Below are positions 8,824-16,839 of a stretch of DNA of 64,000 nucleotides, in pieces. The translations under genes and the position numbers were made by a program. Every line of letters begins with the position of its first letter. Within the stretch, counting starts at the first letter, position 1. The stretch is from Lancefieldella parvula_C. Its GTDB lineage: Bacteria > Actinomycetota > Coriobacteriia > Coriobacteriales > Atopobiaceae. The notes beneath the pieces are model-generated. The model worked only from the letters and a program-made list of their open reading frames with translations. It was not told the origin of the DNA and did not search any database. The stretch lies in NCBI RefSeq assembly GCF_000758945.1, contig NZ_JRND01000020.1, positions 1 to 64,000 on the forward strand. The letters are read 5' to 3'.

Positions 8824-9021
8824 CTAATGGAAATGAATCCCTGGAAAGTCCGGATCTTCTGCATAGAAATCTATATAACTCTGTTTTGCTTCTTCTGGAG
8901 CATCATCTTTAATGTGATATCCGCGACCATCATCAAAAAAGAAATCGTCGATACCTTCATCTTCTGGGGTTGTATACCAATCGCGATTGTTGAAAAAGTA
9001 AGGCGGTTCAAGAAGTGTCAT
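8824..9021 (-). CDS. Small acidic hypothetical protein
   Basis: A 65-residue acidic protein rich in Asp, Glu, Phe and Tyr (FFFDDGRGYHIKDDAPEEAKQSY). I do not recognise a family. The ATG at 9021 has a strong ribosome-binding site (GGAGGAG) three bases before it, which is the main reason to believe it is expressed. An inverted-repeat operator candidate lies about 40 bases upstream. No membrane segment or signal peptide. Confidence 0.6.
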   Translation of the reverse strand: MTLLEPPYFFNNRDWYTTPEDEGIDDFFFDDGRGYHIKDDAPEEAKQSYIDFYAEDPDFPGIHFH

Positions 9022-9061
9022 TTCTCCTCCACTCAACAACAGATTAATCTAAATTTTATGC

Positions 9062-9084
9062 AAACTATCGTATGGCGATAGTTT
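9062..9084. promoter_or_regulatory. Operator-like inverted repeat
   Basis: A perfect 9-bp inverted repeat AAACTATCG (9062-9070) and CGATAGTTT (9076-9084) with a 5-base spacer. It sits in the upstream region of the small acidic protein, near possible promoter elements (TTGATT, TAAAAT) on the minus strand. There is no T-run, so a regulator site is more likely than a terminator. The regulator is unknown. Confidence 0.5.
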
Positions 9085-9142
9085 ACTCTCGAATCAAGAA
9101 AGCTGTTTAGCAGAAGCGATAAGCGGCCGCTTGTGGCATAAA

Positions 9143-9165
9143 AATAGCCGCACAAGGCGGCTATT
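9143..9165 (-). terminator. tRNA-Thr terminator
   Basis: An 8-bp stem AATAGCCG (9143-9150) with CGGCTATT (9158-9165), followed on the minus strand by five T, about 10 bases after the tRNA 3' end. A 12-bp palindrome AAGCGGCCGCTT lies next to it at 9121-9132. Confidence 0.75.
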
Positions 9166-9174
9166 AGTAGTTGA

Positions 9175-9250
9175 TGGTGCCAGCAACCAGGATCGAACTG
9201 ATGACCCCCGCTTTACGAGAGCGGTGCTCTACCAACTGAGCTATGCTGGC
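9175..9250 (-). tRNA. tRNA-Thr (anticodon CGT)
   Basis: The cloverleaf can be drawn on the minus strand. The acceptor GCCAGCA pairs with TGCTGGC; the D stem is GCTC/GAGC; the anticodon stem CCGCT/AGCGG holds the loop CTCGTAA, giving anticodon CGT, which reads ACG. The T arm is ATCAG-TTCGATC-CTGGT. The discriminator is A and the 3' CCA is encoded (9175-9177). Confidence 0.95.
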
Positions 9251-9307
9251 GTGCAAAAGCGCGCTAACAACTATACGGGGAAGCCCTGTATTATTCAAGC
9301 AGAAATA

Positions 9308-10498
9308 CTAAAGAAGCCCGAGAACACCACGAACAAGGCGCTCAAGATCATTTGCATACTTCTCAGATGCCTCTTGAACGCTCTTATGCGTAGTTCCGTG
9401 AGCTCCAGCTGGGTTTGCTGCAAGCGTCAGAGCCAACACATTCATTTCAAGAGCGCGAGCCATAATGACTTCAAGAGCTGTGGAAACGCCAACGTATGAG
9501 ACGCCAAAGCTGCGAAGCATAGCAACCTCTGCAGGAGTCTCAAAGTTTGGTCCCAAAAGACCAGCAAAAACACCCTCATTGAGCTCAATTTTAAGGTCAT
9601 CTGCTACGCCACGTGCAAGCGTTCTTAGATAAGGCGAGAAGGCATCATTCATATCTACAAATGGGGTCTCGACATCGCGAAGGCCTGCCCACTCTGCAAG
9701 CGGATTGGTTCCAGTGAGGTTAATCTGGTCAGTAATAACACCAAGACCAGTCTTTGCATTACCAGAAACAGCACCTGTTGCTCCCGCAAAGATAATATCT
9801 TTGCAGCCCAAATGATGCGCATGCTGAACAAGGGAGGTTACCTCAGCGGCAGAATAGCCCTGATAGAGGTGAACGCGGCCAGGATAGACAACTACGGGCA
9901 CGCCATCGATAGTACCAATGGTTGCTTCAAAGCTGTGACCTGCCATAGGAGAAGCGTCAACAGGGAAACCTGGAATGTCACGATAATCAATACGACGAAC
10001 TGGCTTTACCAAATCGGCAAGATGACCAAGTCCGGTTCCCAAAATAAGAGCAACAGGATGCTCAACAGATGGGCTTACATTCTCAATGGTTTTCTCGGTA
10101 ACCACGCAAATCCCCTCCTCTAAGAGGTGACGAGTAAGTGTTCCCTCGCCAGAAACAAGCTTTCCTGAGTACGTACCATCATAAATCTCATGCACGCCAC
10201 AAGACGGGCTCTTTGCCTTCAAAACGGCGAGCGTTATGTCAGAAGACGTAACGGCACTAAGAGCAATCTTAGATCCACGTTCAAAATCTTCCGTTACATC
10301 TGAGCCATCCTTGAGCCAAACACGTCCTTCTCGCTGCTCCGCGGGCGGACGAGGCACAGGGAGACCTGAGGAAGTCTCGGGGCAGATCTTTGTGACGTTT
10401 ACTTTTTCTGCAAGCCTTTGTACTGCAGAAACAGGCTTGGCCCCTCCGTCATATCTGACGGGGAGGCCAAGTAAACAAGCGCTAATAGCAACTTTCAT
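9308..10498 (-). CDS. Fusion of DUF523 (TudS-like) and purine nucleoside phosphorylase
   Basis: Two enzymes in one 396-residue chain. Residues 1-140 are DUF523: ISACLLGLPVRYDGG, CPE, AVLKAKSPSCG, IYDGTYSG. The three conserved cysteines C8, C39 and C100 match the set that holds a [4Fe-4S] cluster in thiouracil desulfurase TudS. Residues about 147-396 are a class I trimeric purine nucleoside phosphorylase, which splits inosine/guanosine into base and ribose-1-phosphate. The motifs are GTGLG, GRVHLYQGY, DQINLTGTNPL, GPNFETPAE, GVSTALEVIMAR and the Asn of the purine pocket (AANPAG). The fusion suggests salvage of thionucleosides: phosphorolysis, then sulfur removal. It lies 13 bases after the SurA-like gene, probably one operon. 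Both domains look intact. Confidence 0.9.
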   Translation of the reverse strand: MKVAISACLLGLPVRYDGGAKPVSAVQRLAEKVNVTKICPETSSGLPVPRPPAEQREGRVWLKDGSDVTEDFERGSKIALSAVTSSDITLAVLKAKSPSCGVHEIYDGTYSGKLVSGEGTLTRHLLEEGICVVTEKTIENVSPSVEHPVALILGTGLGHLADLVKPVRRIDYRDIPGFPVDASPMAGHSFEATIGTIDGVPVVVYPGRVHLYQGYSAAEVTSLVQHAHHLGCKDIIFAGATGAVSGNAKTGLGVITDQINLTGTNPLAEWAGLRDVETPFVDMNDAFSPYLRTLARGVADDLKIELNEGVFAGLLGPNFETPAEVAMLRSFGVSYVGVSTALEVIMARALEMNVLALTLAANPAGAHGTTHKSVQEASEKYANDLERLVRGVLGLL

Positions 10499-10511
10499 TG
10501 CTTTTCAGATC

Positions 10512-11360
10512 CTAGAGAGCAAGAGAGTAAACAGCAATAGATGCCTTACCAAGAATCTCGTTGATCTTCTGTGACCACTCCTGAGATGCCTTGCTTGCAA
10601 CAGCAGAGTACTTGCTCATTGCAACCTGATAAGCGGTCTGAGCAGCTGCGTAAGAAGCGGAATCGTTGGAGATTGAATAAGCAGAGAGCTGCTTGTAGTA
10701 ATCGCCATCCTGGGAAGCCCAAGTGTTGTTCTTAGCGTCCCACTCATCACCAGCAAGACCAATGATGTACTGAGCGTACTCCTGGCTTGTAGTCTCAGAG
10801 TTACCGTCCTCAGGTGCAGTTGGTGCCTGTGGAGCATCTGGAAGCGTTGTAGTCAGAACGCTATCACGATACTTCTTCATAATGACAGCATCATGGATGA
10901 GCTTCTTTGCAACGTCTTCAGAGAGCTTGTATGCAGAAGCAACCTGGCTAACATCAGTAGTCTTGAAGTTGGTCTGCATGTAATTGTTGACCTCGTCATC
11001 AGTGACGGTAATACCCTTGCTCTGAGCCTCAGCAACAACAAGAGCATTGCGAACATAGCCAATAATCTTATCGGCTGCTGGGACAGCATAGGTGCCGTCA
11101 GACTGCTTTGCTGCGTCAAGACCGGAAGTGTTCTCAATAACCTCACGAGCAGTTACTTCTTTGGTCTGACCGTTATAGGTATAAGAAGCAATAGGAGTGT
11201 TGAGCTCACCCTCAGAAAGTGTGGTGCGACCGTTCAAAGAACCAGTAGCTCCGCCGCCGCCCAGAAGGAAGCGACCGATGACAATACCAAGAGCAAACAG
11301 TACAACTGCGCCTACTCCGATAAAGATCTTTGAGTTCTTTTTTACATCAATAGATGGCAT
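10512..11360 (-). CDS. Membrane-anchored SurA-like chaperone-type protein
   Basis: A 282-residue protein with one N-terminal membrane segment (IFIGVGAVVLFALGIVIGRFLL), so it is probably anchored with the rest outside. The middle part (AREVIEN...EAQSKGITVTDDEVNNYMQTNF) has the helical pattern of the SurA/PrsA N-terminal chaperone domain. I see no parvulin isomerase domain, so it is unlikely to be an active PPIase. A low-complexity Pro/Glu linker and a helical C-terminus follow. The ATG at 11360 has AAAGG seven bases upstream; an ATG five codons earlier lacks one. It is first in a pair with the DUF523-PNP gene. Confidence 0.7.
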   Translation of the reverse strand: MPSIDVKKNSKIFIGVGAVVLFALGIVIGRFLLGGGGATGSLNGRTTLSEGELNTPIASYTYNGQTKEVTAREVIENTSGLDAAKQSDGTYAVPAADKIIGYVRNALVVAEAQSKGITVTDDEVNNYMQTNFKTTDVSQVASAYKLSEDVAKKLIHDAVIMKKYRDSVLTTTLPDAPQAPTAPEDGNSETTSQEYAQYIIGLAGDEWDAKNNTWASQDGDYYKQLSAYSISNDSASYAAAQTAYQVAMSKYSAVASKASQEWSQKINEILGKASIAVYSLAL

Positions 11361-11493
11361 ATCCTTGCCTTTCATCGCTTAATGCAACTATGCGTACATA
11401 ATACAAACCTGTAGTTTACTCTTATTAGCATGCATAAAACATACAACCAGTAAACTCCCCCGTTTGTACACAGTCGTTTACAAGCAAATCACA

Positions 11494-12180
11494 TTACTTG
11501 GTAGCTGCAACAATCTCTTCCGAATACTGCTTAATGTATCCCGTGGCATTTTCCGCATCAAACTTCATACGCTGCGACAATGCCTTCTTCACGTCCTTGG
11601 AAATAGTTCCATGTGCTAAGGCGAGAAGACCCTGGAGCATGTCATGGTACTCAGCATCTCCGTGATAGCACTGAACTGCCTCATCCAGAAGTGGCCATGC
11701 CTCATCAGAATGCTTTGCAGAAGTTGCACCGTACTGACAGAGGAACAAAAATGCTGCTAGACGCACCGTTGCTGAGTCATCGTCAAACAGAGAAGCCTCA
11801 GCAGCATCAAATGCCTTAAAGACCTGGTCACCAAAGTGAGCACTCAGATTGGCAAGCGCATCAAGCACTTCCCAACGAGTCTGAGCCTCTGGTCTATACA
11901 GTGCATCAATAAGAGAATCGATGTGCTCTTCAAAGGCAAGAGGAGCAACATGAGCAAGCTCTGCAAGCTCATGAGACGCATCTTGACGAGCGCGCCTACT
12001 AGCATCAGACAAAGCGATGACCAGTGAATTCACCTTTTTCATCTGTGCCATAGTTGGCTTTTTAGCAGCCTTCTTTGCAGGTTGCTTTTCTTGTTTTGGC
12101 GCCTTTGTAGAGCCCGCTTTTGCGGTTGCCTTAGTTGAAGCCTTTTTTGGCTTCTGAGCAGTTTCTTTCTTCTCTGCCAT
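11494..12180 (-). CDS. HEAT-repeat protein with basic Lys/Ala-rich N-terminus
   Basis: A 228-residue protein. The first 45 residues are Lys/Ala/Thr-rich and disordered, like a histone H1 tail. The rest is built of helical HEAT-like repeats (QDASHELAELAHVAPLAFEEHIDSLIDAL, TRWEVLDALANLSAHFG, ATVRLAAFLFLCQYG). This looks like an adaptor that could bind nucleic acid or the nucleoid through its tail. The function is not known. It lies 28 bases downstream of the NYN-domain gene and is probably co-transcribed with it. Confidence 0.75.
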   Translation of the reverse strand: MAEKKETAQKPKKASTKATAKAGSTKAPKQEKQPAKKAAKKPTMAQMKKVNSLVIALSDASRRARQDASHELAELAHVAPLAFEEHIDSLIDALYRPEAQTRWEVLDALANLSAHFGDQVFKAFDAAEASLFDDDSATVRLAAFLFLCQYGATSAKHSDEAWPLLDEAVQCYHGDAEYHDMLQGLLALAHGTISKDVKKALSQRMKFDAENATGYIKQYSEEIVAATK

Positions 12181-12208
12181 GAAACCTAAATCCTCTCTAA
12201 AACACCCT

Positions 12209-12991
12209 TTATTCTCTAAATCCGTCTACGACAACGGTGCCGCTTTTTTGATCCTCATGAATTTTAATAAATCCAAGGCTTGATGCCTCACGTAAAAGAG
12301 AAGTAAACGAACGATATCCATAAGTAGCCTCAGCAAACTGTGGACGCTTCCTTCGCATGGTCTCCTTTAAGCGCGATGCATAAATAAACGTTTCGCTTTC
12401 GCGTTCCAAAGACTCAATGGTCTCAAATAAGAGCTGATAGCAGTCGTGTTTCTCGACAGGTACCTTCTCTTTAAAGTCTGGAATTCTGCCAGAACTCAAA
12501 ATATCCTCGTAGAAGATAAACTCGTCACAAACCTCAGCAAGAAGCGAGCTGGTAGATTCCTTCATGCCAACACCAATAACTGTTTTACCAGCCTCTTTAA
12601 GCTTTGCCACAAGTGGCGAGAAGTCCGAGTCACCAGAAAGCACAGCAAAGGTGTCAATGTGATCTTTAGTAAGACACATCTCAACAGCGTCTACCGCAAG
12701 TCTAATGTCAGCGGAGTTCTTGCCGGTATAAGCCCTATCGGGAATCTCAATGAGCTCAATACCAAGCTCATGCAGGGGCGTAATTGCATTTGGAAAGCGC
12801 TGCCAATCGCAATATGCGCGCTTAGCAGTAATACGACCCTTATCAACCAGCCTCTCCATAATGAGCTTCATCTCTGGAAGATGACCTGGTTCTTGGTGGC
12901 CGTTTTTCTTTCTTTTACCTGTTCCTAGTGCCAAATTTTCATAATCGATGAAAACCGCAATAGAGCTCTGAGGAGTAGAAATATCACTCAT
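12209..12991 (-). CDS. NYN-domain (LabA/DUF88) protein with LOTUS-like C-terminus
   Basis: Residues about 10-165 form a NYN/PIN-like nuclease domain. The acidic residues expected for metal binding are present: FIDYENL, NSADIRLAVDAVEM and LSGDSDFSPLVAKLKEAGKTVIGVG. Residues about 180-255 look like the OST-HTH/LOTUS RNA-binding domain (CYQLLFETIESLE...ETMRRKRPQFAEATYGYRSFTSLLREASSLGFIKI). NYN proteins are predicted or shown to cut RNA; the target here is unknown. The start has a good context and the length (260) is normal. Confidence 0.88.
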   Translation of the reverse strand: MSDISTPQSSIAVFIDYENLALGTGKRKKNGHQEPGHLPEMKLIMERLVDKGRITAKRAYCDWQRFPNAITPLHELGIELIEIPDRAYTGKNSADIRLAVDAVEMCLTKDHIDTFAVLSGDSDFSPLVAKLKEAGKTVIGVGMKESTSSLLAEVCDEFIFYEDILSSGRIPDFKEKVPVEKHDCYQLLFETIESLERESETFIYASRLKETMRRKRPQFAEATYGYRSFTSLLREASSLGFIKIHEDQKSGTVVVDGFRE

Positions 12992-13017
12992 AACCTGGGT
13001 TCCTTTGCGGCTAGCAC

Positions 13018-14082
13018 TTAGTGGCAGCAGTGGCCGTCATGACCGTGCTCGTGACCTTCATGCTCATGATGATGTCCGTGACCATGGCACTCGCACTCGT
13101 GCTCACCATCTTCATGGTCATGACCACAGCAGCACTCGTGCTCACCCTCATCTTCCTGGCTCTCAAGAAGCGACCAGTCAAGACCAGCTGCAGTGCTCGT
13201 AGCCTCATCAGCATAAAGCAGTGAGATTGCCTGAGTACCCTTACGAGCGCCACCAATCTGGCAGAGCATGTCATACAGGGTAAAAGCGGTCTCTGCACCA
13301 GGAAGGGTAATCTCAAGGTCCTCAGACTGAGCAAGAGCAAGCGCAATATCCTTGCGGAAGTGCTCAGCCAAAAATCCTGGTTGGAAGTCTCCCTCAAGCG
13401 ACTTAGGAGCAAGCTCTTTAAGTGCGCGAGAAGAGCCCATGCCGCTGGCAACAACCTCAAGCATCTGCTCAACGTCAAGTCCGCCCTGCTCTGCCAGAGC
13501 CATTGCATCTGCGTAGCCAATCATGCAGGAAGCAAGAGAAACCTGGTTACAGAGCTTTGCGGTCTGGCCCTTACCTGCACCACCCATGCAGAAAATCTTT
13601 GACGAGAAGGTCTCGAGAAGTGCGCGTACTGGCTCTACGTCATTCTCGGTTGCACCAATAATCAGGGTAAGCGTACCGTCCTGAGCGCCCTTCTGGCCAC
13701 CGGTAACAGGACAGTCAAATGCATGCTTTCCCTCAATCTCAGCGGCATCATGGATGTCGCGTGCAAGTTGAGATGAAGAAGTAGTCAGATCAATAAGGTA
13801 AGCGCCCTTCTTAGCAACGCGGATAAGACCGTCTGTTGCCAAGTAAACATCTTCAACGTCAGTTGGATAACCAACCATGGTAAAGATAACATCAGCGTCT
13901 TTTGCAGCATCTGCCACACTCTCTGCAGCGTGAGCGCCCAGCGAGACAAGTTTTTGTGCTTTCTCTGGTGTTCTGTTGTAAACAGTAACGTCATAACCAG
14001 CAGAAATAAGGTGCTCTGCAATAGGAGCACCCATAATGCCTGTTCCAATAAAAGCAACCTTTGCATTCTTGCTCAGTGCCAT
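13018..14082 (-). CDS. Beta-hydroxyacid dehydrogenase with His/Cys-rich metal-binding tail
   Basis: An NAD(P)-dependent oxidoreductase of the 3-hydroxyisobutyrate / tartronate semialdehyde reductase family. Visible are the Rossmann motif FIGTGIMGAPIAEHL, NRT after beta 2 (suggesting NADPH), the substrate loop DCPVTGGQKGAQDG and the catalytic Lys in GKGQTAKLCNQV (K176). The enzyme fold ends near residue 300. Residues 311-354 are a tail with 15 His and 7 Cys (HEHEGHEHGHDGHCCH), unusual for this family and suited to binding Ni, Zn or Cu. The physiological substrate cannot be told from sequence. Confidence 0.88.
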   Translation of the reverse strand: MALSKNAKVAFIGTGIMGAPIAEHLISAGYDVTVYNRTPEKAQKLVSLGAHAAESVADAAKDADVIFTMVGYPTDVEDVYLATDGLIRVAKKGAYLIDLTTSSSQLARDIHDAAEIEGKHAFDCPVTGGQKGAQDGTLTLIIGATENDVEPVRALLETFSSKIFCMGGAGKGQTAKLCNQVSLASCMIGYADAMALAEQGGLDVEQMLEVVASGMGSSRALKELAPKSLEGDFQPGFLAEHFRKDIALALAQSEDLEITLPGAETAFTLYDMLCQIGGARKGTQAISLLYADEATSTAAGLDWSLLESQEDEGEHECCCGHDHEDGEHECECHGHGHHHEHEGHEHGHDGHCCH

Positions 14083-14119
14083 GTATGAGTCCTTTCAGAC
14101 TGAAATTAATATACAAACT

Positions 14120-14143
14120 GGGGCCGCTCCAAAGAGCGACCCC
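14120..14143 (-). terminator. Terminator of the hpf-degV transcript
   Basis: A 10-bp stem with one mismatch (14120-14129 with 14134-14143) and a 4-base loop, 15 bases after the degV stop on the minus strand. A moderately T-rich tract follows. Confidence 0.7.
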
Positions 14144-14157
14144 ATACCTTGTACCCG

Positions 14158-15186
14158 TTAATTAGATTTACGAACCCTGTTAGCAATTCGGTCAGAAAGC
14201 GAAAGCTTCTCGCGGCGGTCAGTGCCCCAGAAGACAATAGCTACCATGCCTGGGCCAACGTGAGCGCCAATAACTGGTCCCACCTGACTGTGAATAATGG
14301 TGAGTCCCTCACAGCCCTTCTCTTTACGAATCTGAGCCTCTAGCCAATTAGCATCCTTTTGTGCGTCTGCAGAAATGATGCCGACAGGAAGTGAGGTGTC
14401 ATGAGAATAGCTATCTCTGAAGTCCTGAATCAAAGACTTAAGTGCCTTCTTACGACCTCTGCACACCGTCTTGACGGTAAGAGCTCCGGTTGAGTCATAG
14501 GTAAGCTCGGGCTTTACATCAAGCTTGCCGCCAATGTTAGCTGCAGCAGCAGGAATACGACCTCCTGCAGCAAGTGCATCCAAGGTCTCAAGCGTTAAGT
14601 AGCCATGAATATAGTTTTTTGCGTCGGCGGCCCACTCAGCAATCTCTTTTGCCGAGAGACCCTTATTGGCCTGATGTACTGCTTCAAGACCCAAAAGCTG
14701 AGCTGCGGACGAAGGTGCACCGTTGTCGACTACATAAATCTCAAAGTCTGGATATTTCTCTCTTACCATATCTGCTGCTTGCTCAGCTGCATAGAACGAT
14801 GAAGAGAGAGCCGAGGTAAAGCACAGATATACCGTAGGTGTACCCTGCTTTGCAGCACGCTCAAAAACCTCAAGGTAATGACCAGGAGTAATTGCGGAGG
14901 TGGTGTAGCGTAGCTTTTTATCCTTACGCATGCCCTCAAAAAACTCATGTGCACTAATGCTCTTCCAGCCATCGTCATAGTGCTCTCCATCTGGTCCCAC
15001 ATAAGGGAACTGGATGATATCAACACCTAGCTGCTCAGCAATTCCTGGAGCAAAGTCTGCGCAGGAGTCCATAATAATTCGAACGTTACTAGGCTTATGA
15101 TATGCAGCTGAAAGTTCAGTAGGCTCAAGGTCTTCAAAGGCGACCTCGCTGATTTCCTCTTCGGCTTTATCTTTTTTATTGAACAT
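14158..15186 (-). CDS. DegV family fatty-acid-binding protein
   Basis: Residues from about 35 form a DegV fold: VRIIMDSCADFAPGIAEQLGVDIIQFPYV, RYTTSAITPGHY, CFTSALSSSFYAAEQAA and the GPGMVAIVFWG end. Such proteins bind a fatty acid and act as FakB subunits presenting it to the kinase FakA for phospholipid synthesis; no fakA is visible here. The ATG at 15186 is chosen for its GAGGA six bases upstream, which makes the first 20 codons of the open frame untranslated. It overlaps the 3' end of hpf by 11 bases, so the two are co-transcribed. Confidence 0.88.
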   Translation of the reverse strand: MFNKKDKAEEEISEVAFEDLEPTELSAAYHKPSNVRIIMDSCADFAPGIAEQLGVDIIQFPYVGPDGEHYDDGWKSISAHEFFEGMRKDKKLRYTTSAITPGHYLEVFERAAKQGTPTVYLCFTSALSSSFYAAEQAADMVREKYPDFEIYVVDNGAPSSAAQLLGLEAVHQANKGLSAKEIAEWAADAKNYIHGYLTLETLDALAAGGRIPAAAANIGGKLDVKPELTYDSTGALTVKTVCRGRKKALKSLIQDFRDSYSHDTSLPVGIISADAQKDANWLEAQIRKEKGCEGLTIIHSQVGPVIGAHVGPGMVAIVFWGTDRREKLSLSDRIANRVRKSN

Positions 15187-15766
15187 CTGGTTCCTCAATC
15201 TTGGGTTTGATAATTCCGTATCCACCATTTTTACGATGGTAAATGACATTAGTCAAACCAGTGGAAGAATTAACAAAGACATAAAAGTCATGGCCGAGAA
15301 GGTCAGTTTGGACAAGCGCCTCCTCTTCTGTCATTGGCTCAAGATCAATGTACTTCTCGCGAACAAGCTGGTCATCAAGGTCTTCAGCTGGAATCTCAAT
15401 GAGATTAGCAAGATCTTCTTGTGTAAGAGCAACTCCGCGCTCAGACTTTACATGATGACGACGCTCAACAACTTTTGTCTTGTACTTACGCAGCTGCCTG
15501 GAGACTTTTTCTGCCGCTTCATCAATAGCTACATACATATCGTCAGAGCTGGCGGTGACACGAACAACATTGTTACGAACAAATACCGTAACCTCAGCTG
15601 TCTTTCTATCTGGATTTGAAGGGTTTTTGTCTACTCTGAGAACTACATCGCAAGACATAGGAGTGATGTCAAATACCTTAAGAGCATCACCGATTTTCTG
15701 GTCTATGTGTGCGCGCAAAGCCTCAGAAATACTTACCTTGCGTCCCGAAATCTTGATGTCCACCAT
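15176..15766 (-). CDS. hpf: Ribosome hibernation promoting factor, long form
   Basis: A 196-residue long HPF. An N-terminal S30AE domain (MVDIKISGRKVSISEALRAH...KKVSR-type helix) binds the decoding region of idle 30S subunits. A linker follows, then the C-terminal dimerisation domain (VREKYIDLEPMTEEEALVQ...HDFYVFVNSSTGLTNVIYHRKNGGYGIIKP) that pairs ribosomes into 100S dimers. GGAGG lies five bases before the ATG. A promoter-like pair lies about 50-75 bases upstream. Confidence 0.96.
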   Translation of the reverse strand: MVDIKISGRKVSISEALRAHIDQKIGDALKVFDITPMSCDVVLRVDKNPSNPDRKTAEVTVFVRNNVVRVTASSDDMYVAIDEAAEKVSRQLRKYKTKVVERRHHVKSERGVALTQEDLANLIEIPAEDLDDQLVREKYIDLEPMTEEEALVQTDLLGHDFYVFVNSSTGLTNVIYHRKNGGYGIIKPKIEEPDVQ

Positions 15767-15811
15767 AGGAGCCTCCTATCGGATACACGAGACATCTTCT
15801 AACTGATGTCT

Positions 15812-15841
15812 GTATAACAACAATACCCATTTGTCGGTCAA
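15812..15841 (-). promoter_or_regulatory. Probable hpf promoter
   Basis: On the minus strand TTGACC (15836-15841) and TTATAC (15812-15817) are separated by 18 bases and lie about 45 bases before the hpf start. They resemble a sigma-70 type promoter. Confidence 0.5.
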
Positions 15842-15903
15842 TCATTCCATAAAAAGTTGAATTGAGCGGTAAACGGTTAGAGACTATTTCTCTTTATGCG
15901 TGA

Positions 15904-16839
15904 CTAATTTTGCTCAGAGGAAGATGTAGTTGAATCAGCACTGGTAGATTGCGTAGAAACTTCTACAAGACCAGAAATCTTATTGGTGGTTGAAAGGTGT
16001 GGTAACGTGCCAACCCATTTATTTCTGATAACTCCCTCTACTCCATTAGCTTGAATAGCCGAAAGAGCTTGTTGAATTTGCGTAGCAAGCGTCTTATTGC
16101 TTGTTGCTACAGAAATGCCAATCGTAGTAGGGACATCAACAACACCAACCATAGAAATATCTTTATTTGCTGCTAGATAGGTGCCGGCATACGCATCACA
16201 GGCCACATAATCAATAGAGCCATTTTCAAGTGCTGCAAAAGCATCGTTTAAGTTAGAAAAACCCTGCACAGACATACCGGTGAGCACCTGGCCCATTGCT
16301 CGCTCGGACAAAGAGCCGGTTTGAACGCCAACGGACTTTCCACTCAAACTATCAGCAGTAATGTCTGTTTCTGAACCCTTATGGAAAAGCGCTGTTGTGG
16401 ACTCAGCATAGCCAGAAATCAACGTACTTGTTGAATCCTCTCCACTTCTGACATCCATGACAATATCGCAGCCTGCTTGCAGACCATCAACTGGACCATT
16501 GACTGACACAAACTTGACGTCTACGCCCAACTGATCTGCAATTGCAGAAGCAACTTCAACATCAATTCCTTGCAGAGTTCCGCCTTCCGAGGCCACAACC
16601 ATTGGAGCGGTTACTGACTGCGTGCGCAAACCAACCGTAAGGGTGCCAGCAGTATGCAATGAGGAATCAGGAATCTTCTGCTGACGGGCTTCTCGCTTCT
16701 CTTGAATTGCCTCTTGCACCGACTTGACGTGGAACCATTTGTCCAAATCAATGTTGATAGGACCAATGGAGCATCCTGTTAAAACAACAGCTAGTGCTAT
16801 AAGAAGTAACACCTTAAGAGAGCTTTTAACGCGCGTCAT
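15904..16839 (-). CDS. Solute-binding lipoprotein, family 3 (amino-acid type)
   Basis: A 311-residue lipoprotein: the signal peptide ends at the lipobox LTGC, so the mature protein is lipid-anchored outside the membrane. The body is a periplasmic-binding fold of the polar amino acid type (GTLTVGLRTQ, GIDVEVASAIADQLGVDVKFV, LSGKSVGVQTGSLSE, IDYVACDAYAGTYLAAN). No permease or ATPase gene is adjacent, so its transporter partner is elsewhere or it acts as a sensor. Ligand not predictable. Confidence 0.87.
   Translation of the reverse strand: MTRVKSSLKVLLLIALAVVLTGCSIGPINIDLDKWFHVKSVQEAIQEKREARQQKIPDSSLHTAGTLTVGLRTQSVTAPMVVASEGGTLQGIDVEVASAIADQLGVDVKFVSVNGPVDGLQAGCDIVMDVRSGEDSTSTLISGYAESTTALFHKGSETDITADSLSGKSVGVQTGSLSERAMGQVLTGMSVQGFSNLNDAFAALENGSIDYVACDAYAGTYLAANKDISMVGVVDVPTTIGISVATSNKTLATQIQQALSAIQANGVEGVIRNKWVGTLPHLSTTNKISGLVEVSTQSTSADSTTSSSEQN

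Noticed and set aside
9121..9132. Palindrome AAGCGGCCGCTT near the tRNA
   Set aside because: A single rare palindrome (contains a NotI site); no second copy or associated structure seen.
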